Positions 62,118 to 64,000 of a DNA stretch of 64,000 bases are shown here, one piece after another. Position 1 is the first letter of the stretch. Each line of letters starts with the position of its first letter. The position numbers and the translations under genes are program-made. The notes below the pieces were generated by a model. It had not been told where the DNA came from. It did no database searches and was given only the letters and a program-made list of their open reading frames with translations. The DNA is from Rhizopus arrhizus (lineage: Eukaryota > Mucoromycota > Mucoromycetes > Mucorales > Rhizopodaceae), in NCBI GenBank assembly GCA_024220505.1, contig JAKZZE010000021.1, positions 558,001-622,000 on the forward strand, in the 5' to 3' direction.

Positions 62118-62341
62118 GCTCGGCCTGTAGACGAACATCATCTAGGAACTACCATTCTTGGACTCGTCAGTAGTCGAACGTCACTGTTACTAAATCAATA
62201 TTTCCGGAATATTGGTTTGGGTTCTGTATGTGGAAAGCTTGGTCATGTAGGCGAACATCATCTTTGGGCTCAATCCAAAGACGCGATTTGTAGTTAAACG
62301 TCCTTGTTACTGGATCATTGGAAACATTGGTCTGGGCTCCT
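62118..62341. repeat. Two-copy imperfect tandem repeat, period about 119 bp
   Basis: Each copy has GTAGxCGAACATCATCT, GTAGTxxAACGTC and TTACTxxATCA, then ATTGGTxTGGGxTC. Copies start at 62118 and 62237. The first has a palindromic AATATTTCCGGAATATT. GC content is higher than around it. Confidence 0.6.
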
Positions 62342-62941
62342 TCTTTACAACATTATGGATTGTTTTACTGATACTTTTTTTTAGATTTTTAGATACCTAC
62401 TTAACAATCTGGCAGCTGCGTTATCCACCTAGAGCTTTATTATCTTGGCTCCGTAAATCAACTTTAGCAAAATGTATGAAATATGAATCAATATGTTACT
62501 AGGGATTCCAAGCTACTGCTATATTGGATCGTCCAACACGATATTTTTCCATTCATAGGAGTAATACTGACAAATAAGAAGCCACTTAATGTTTCCTCGT
62601 GTAAAAAGAATAACGTGCCACCAAGCTTAAACCTGAAAATTTTTTTGACAATTTTCAAATGCTATAAACTTTTCCACAAATAATCCAACAATAAAACAAA
62701 GCCATAACAATTATTATATAAACCTTTCTGAACATTTCTTATGGATTAGATTGTTAATATTTTTAATAATATTTTCTTTTTATATCATTTGAAAACATGC
62801 GGTATTTCAAAATTTTAGCTGGTAGTCCTTAGGGAAGACATATATTGAAACAAATTTTTTTAATACCGTATGGTAGAGGACAGATAAACATAACAGTCAC
62901 ATATTACGTAATCAATATGAGAGAGCTCGTATTATAACATA
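62342..62941. other. No gene recognised
   Basis: A 66-residue ORF at 62483-62683 has no motif. The mariner end at 62942 follows. Confidence 0.35.
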
Positions 62942-62966
62942 CAGTGGGTGGACTAATTGTCCCAGT

Positions 62967-63426
62967 TGTTGTAAACATAGTTATTTTCTATATGATATCA
63001 GTTGTATTAAACTAAATAACGATACACAAAAAGATTAAACTATGATTGAACAATTTCACACTTTTCCAAATTTAGAACAATAAGATCAATATCTGTCATC
63101 CTAGAGAGTCTAATCAATTGTCAACCCCAAAAGTAATTAGATCAAAGTTAATTGACTGGTTATTATTTCTATTGTTCAATTTCAGATGCATATATTAGAA
63201 CATCGACAAGCTTTAGCTTAATCATTGGTTCTTCAGCACGACATCGTGACCGAGTCTATATCTTTTATATCTACGCTCACAAAGAATATAAATAGATGCC
63301 AACTTTTTATCCATAAAGCGAGGCCTTTCGCAATATAAAGAAATCTGCAATAAAGAAGGATTTTAATTTTATATTGCTGCTATTGTTTTTTTGTTTAATT
63401 TTTTATTTAATCTTGCGATTAAAACA
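62967..63426. repeat. Solo LTR, family E, 460 bp
   Basis: TGTTGTAAACATAG...GATTAAAACA, perfect target duplication CCAGT (62962-62966 and 63427-63431). Same length as, and inverted to, the copy at 23976-24435. Confidence 0.93.
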
Positions 63427-63822
63427 CCAGTGTTTCAACTTTTTTTTACTTTTGACACTGTAACTCGACCAATTCTTAGGCTATACCATTAGTCTTATAC
63501 TCCTTAGAAAGGTCACACTTCGTGCTACAAAATATCAAAGAACCGTTGCTCGGAGATTACACAGTCTGAGTTAATCAGCAATAGAAAAAAAAACACCGCA
63601 CTGGGACAATTTTTCCGCTACCTGCTTATTTTGCAATGTGTTCTAAACATCGCCTACTTATCGATCATAAATCACCGGAACTAATATACCAGTCTTATAT
63701 ATGATAATATATGACTCATATCTTTAATTTAAAGTATAAATAGCTTCACATTATCCTTTTTTTGTTACAATATTCTTAGTCTCTTTCTATACTGCACTTC
63801 TTACGACTTTGTCCTGCATCAA

Positions 63823-64000
63823 ATGACTCTTACTATAAGCAAATCTGTTCAAAAACAAATCCAAATGTTTTTGGCTAGCAACATAACATATGAACAAGTT
63901 ATGGAACGCATTCCCGGATTGAAAAAGTCAACTTTAGGTAGGTATGCGAACAAGTTTTTTCCAAATCGAATGAAGGCAACCCCTGGTAGAAGAGCAACTA
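63823..64000 (+). CDS. Tc1/mariner transposase, N-terminal part (cut by window edge)
   Basis: Starts MTLTISKSVQKQIQMFL and continues through the DNA-binding region ITYEQVMERIPGLKKSTLGR, YANKFFPNRMKATPGRRAT. It is closely related to the broken transposase at 36894 (VIMERIPNLKKSTLSRYANK). Open for all 59 visible codons; the catalytic domain lies outside. Confidence 0.82.
   Translation, partial: MTLTISKSVQKQIQMFLASNITYEQVMERIPGLKKSTLGRYANKFFPNRMKATPGRRAT

Larger units (their letters stand above)
62942..64000 (+). mobile_element. Tc1/mariner element running off the window
   Basis: Starts CAGTGGGTGGACTAATTG after TA (62940-62941). An inverted version (CACTGGGACAATTTTTCC) occurs at about 63599-63617, giving a hairpin-like end as in the 36493 element. 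A solo LTR is inserted 25 bp from the end. The transposase starts at 63823. Confidence 0.85.

Overview
The window is a repeat-dense, AT-rich eukaryotic region. It most likely comes from an early-diverging fungus of the Mucoromycota (Mucorales-like). The grounds are short GT-AG introns in the few multi-exon genes, chromodomain Ty3/gypsy elements, Tc1/mariner and tnp2/CACTA transposases, a fungal-type tyrosine recombinase, one nuclear tRNA-Leu gene, and fragments of gene families that I associate from memory with this lineage. I cannot name the species. Nothing points to a bacterial, organellar or animal source.

Layout. 1-269 is the 3' end of a Tc1/mariner element cut by the window edge. 272-1162 holds degenerate LTRs. 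1163-12550 (minus) is gypsy element G1: 399-bp LTRs, a gag lacking a zinc knuckle, a pol that appears to be reached by -1 frameshifting, and a third ORF after integrase. G1 is interrupted by one solo LTR (6462-6802) and two identical-length 1630-bp Tc1 copies. 12552-16385 (minus) is G2, a 3.8-kb relative that has lost protease, RT and RNase H but keeps gag, the slippery site, the primer-binding site and an intact third ORF. 16387-17077 is an LTR plus 111 bp of a third relative. A tRNA-Leu(UAA) gene lies at 17145-17228. 17287-22712 holds two head-to-tail, non-coding 2.6-2.8-kb elements with CACTG inverted ends, and a third such end follows at 22714. 24547-28178 is a tnp2-type transposase pseudogene split by a solo LTR that has a perfect 5-bp target duplication. 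28551-30187 is a nearly intact mariner. 30380-36481 contains three decayed multi-exon genes of unknown function with solo LTRs among them.

36493-38766 has a truncated mariner and nested solo LTRs. 38767-49285 is a gypsy element (G6, plus) split by a solo LTR and by a complete chromovirus (G5, 40567-48434, minus), which itself carries the third 1630-bp Tc1 copy. 49286-52031 is a truncated chromovirus (G3, plus), followed by a Tc1 element with an open transposase (52032-53633). 53643-59851 (minus) is G4, an apparently intact chromovirus with equal-length LTRs, a perfect target duplication and one uninterrupted gag-pol ORF. 60241-61398 encodes a tyrosine recombinase. The window ends in another mariner (62942 to the edge) that carries a solo LTR.

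How the parts interact. Most of the window is nested transposition, and the insertion order can be read from target duplications (TCAAA, AGGCG, AGGCT, GCTCC, CTATG, AACTG, TTTAG, CCAGT, TTTAT). The most unusual biology is in G1, G2 and their LTR relatives: a primer-binding-site-like motif inside every LTR, a partial LTR duplication joined exactly at that motif, a conserved A AAA AAC frameshift site, a zinc-knuckle-free Asn/Gln-rich Gag, and a conserved third ORF of unknown function.
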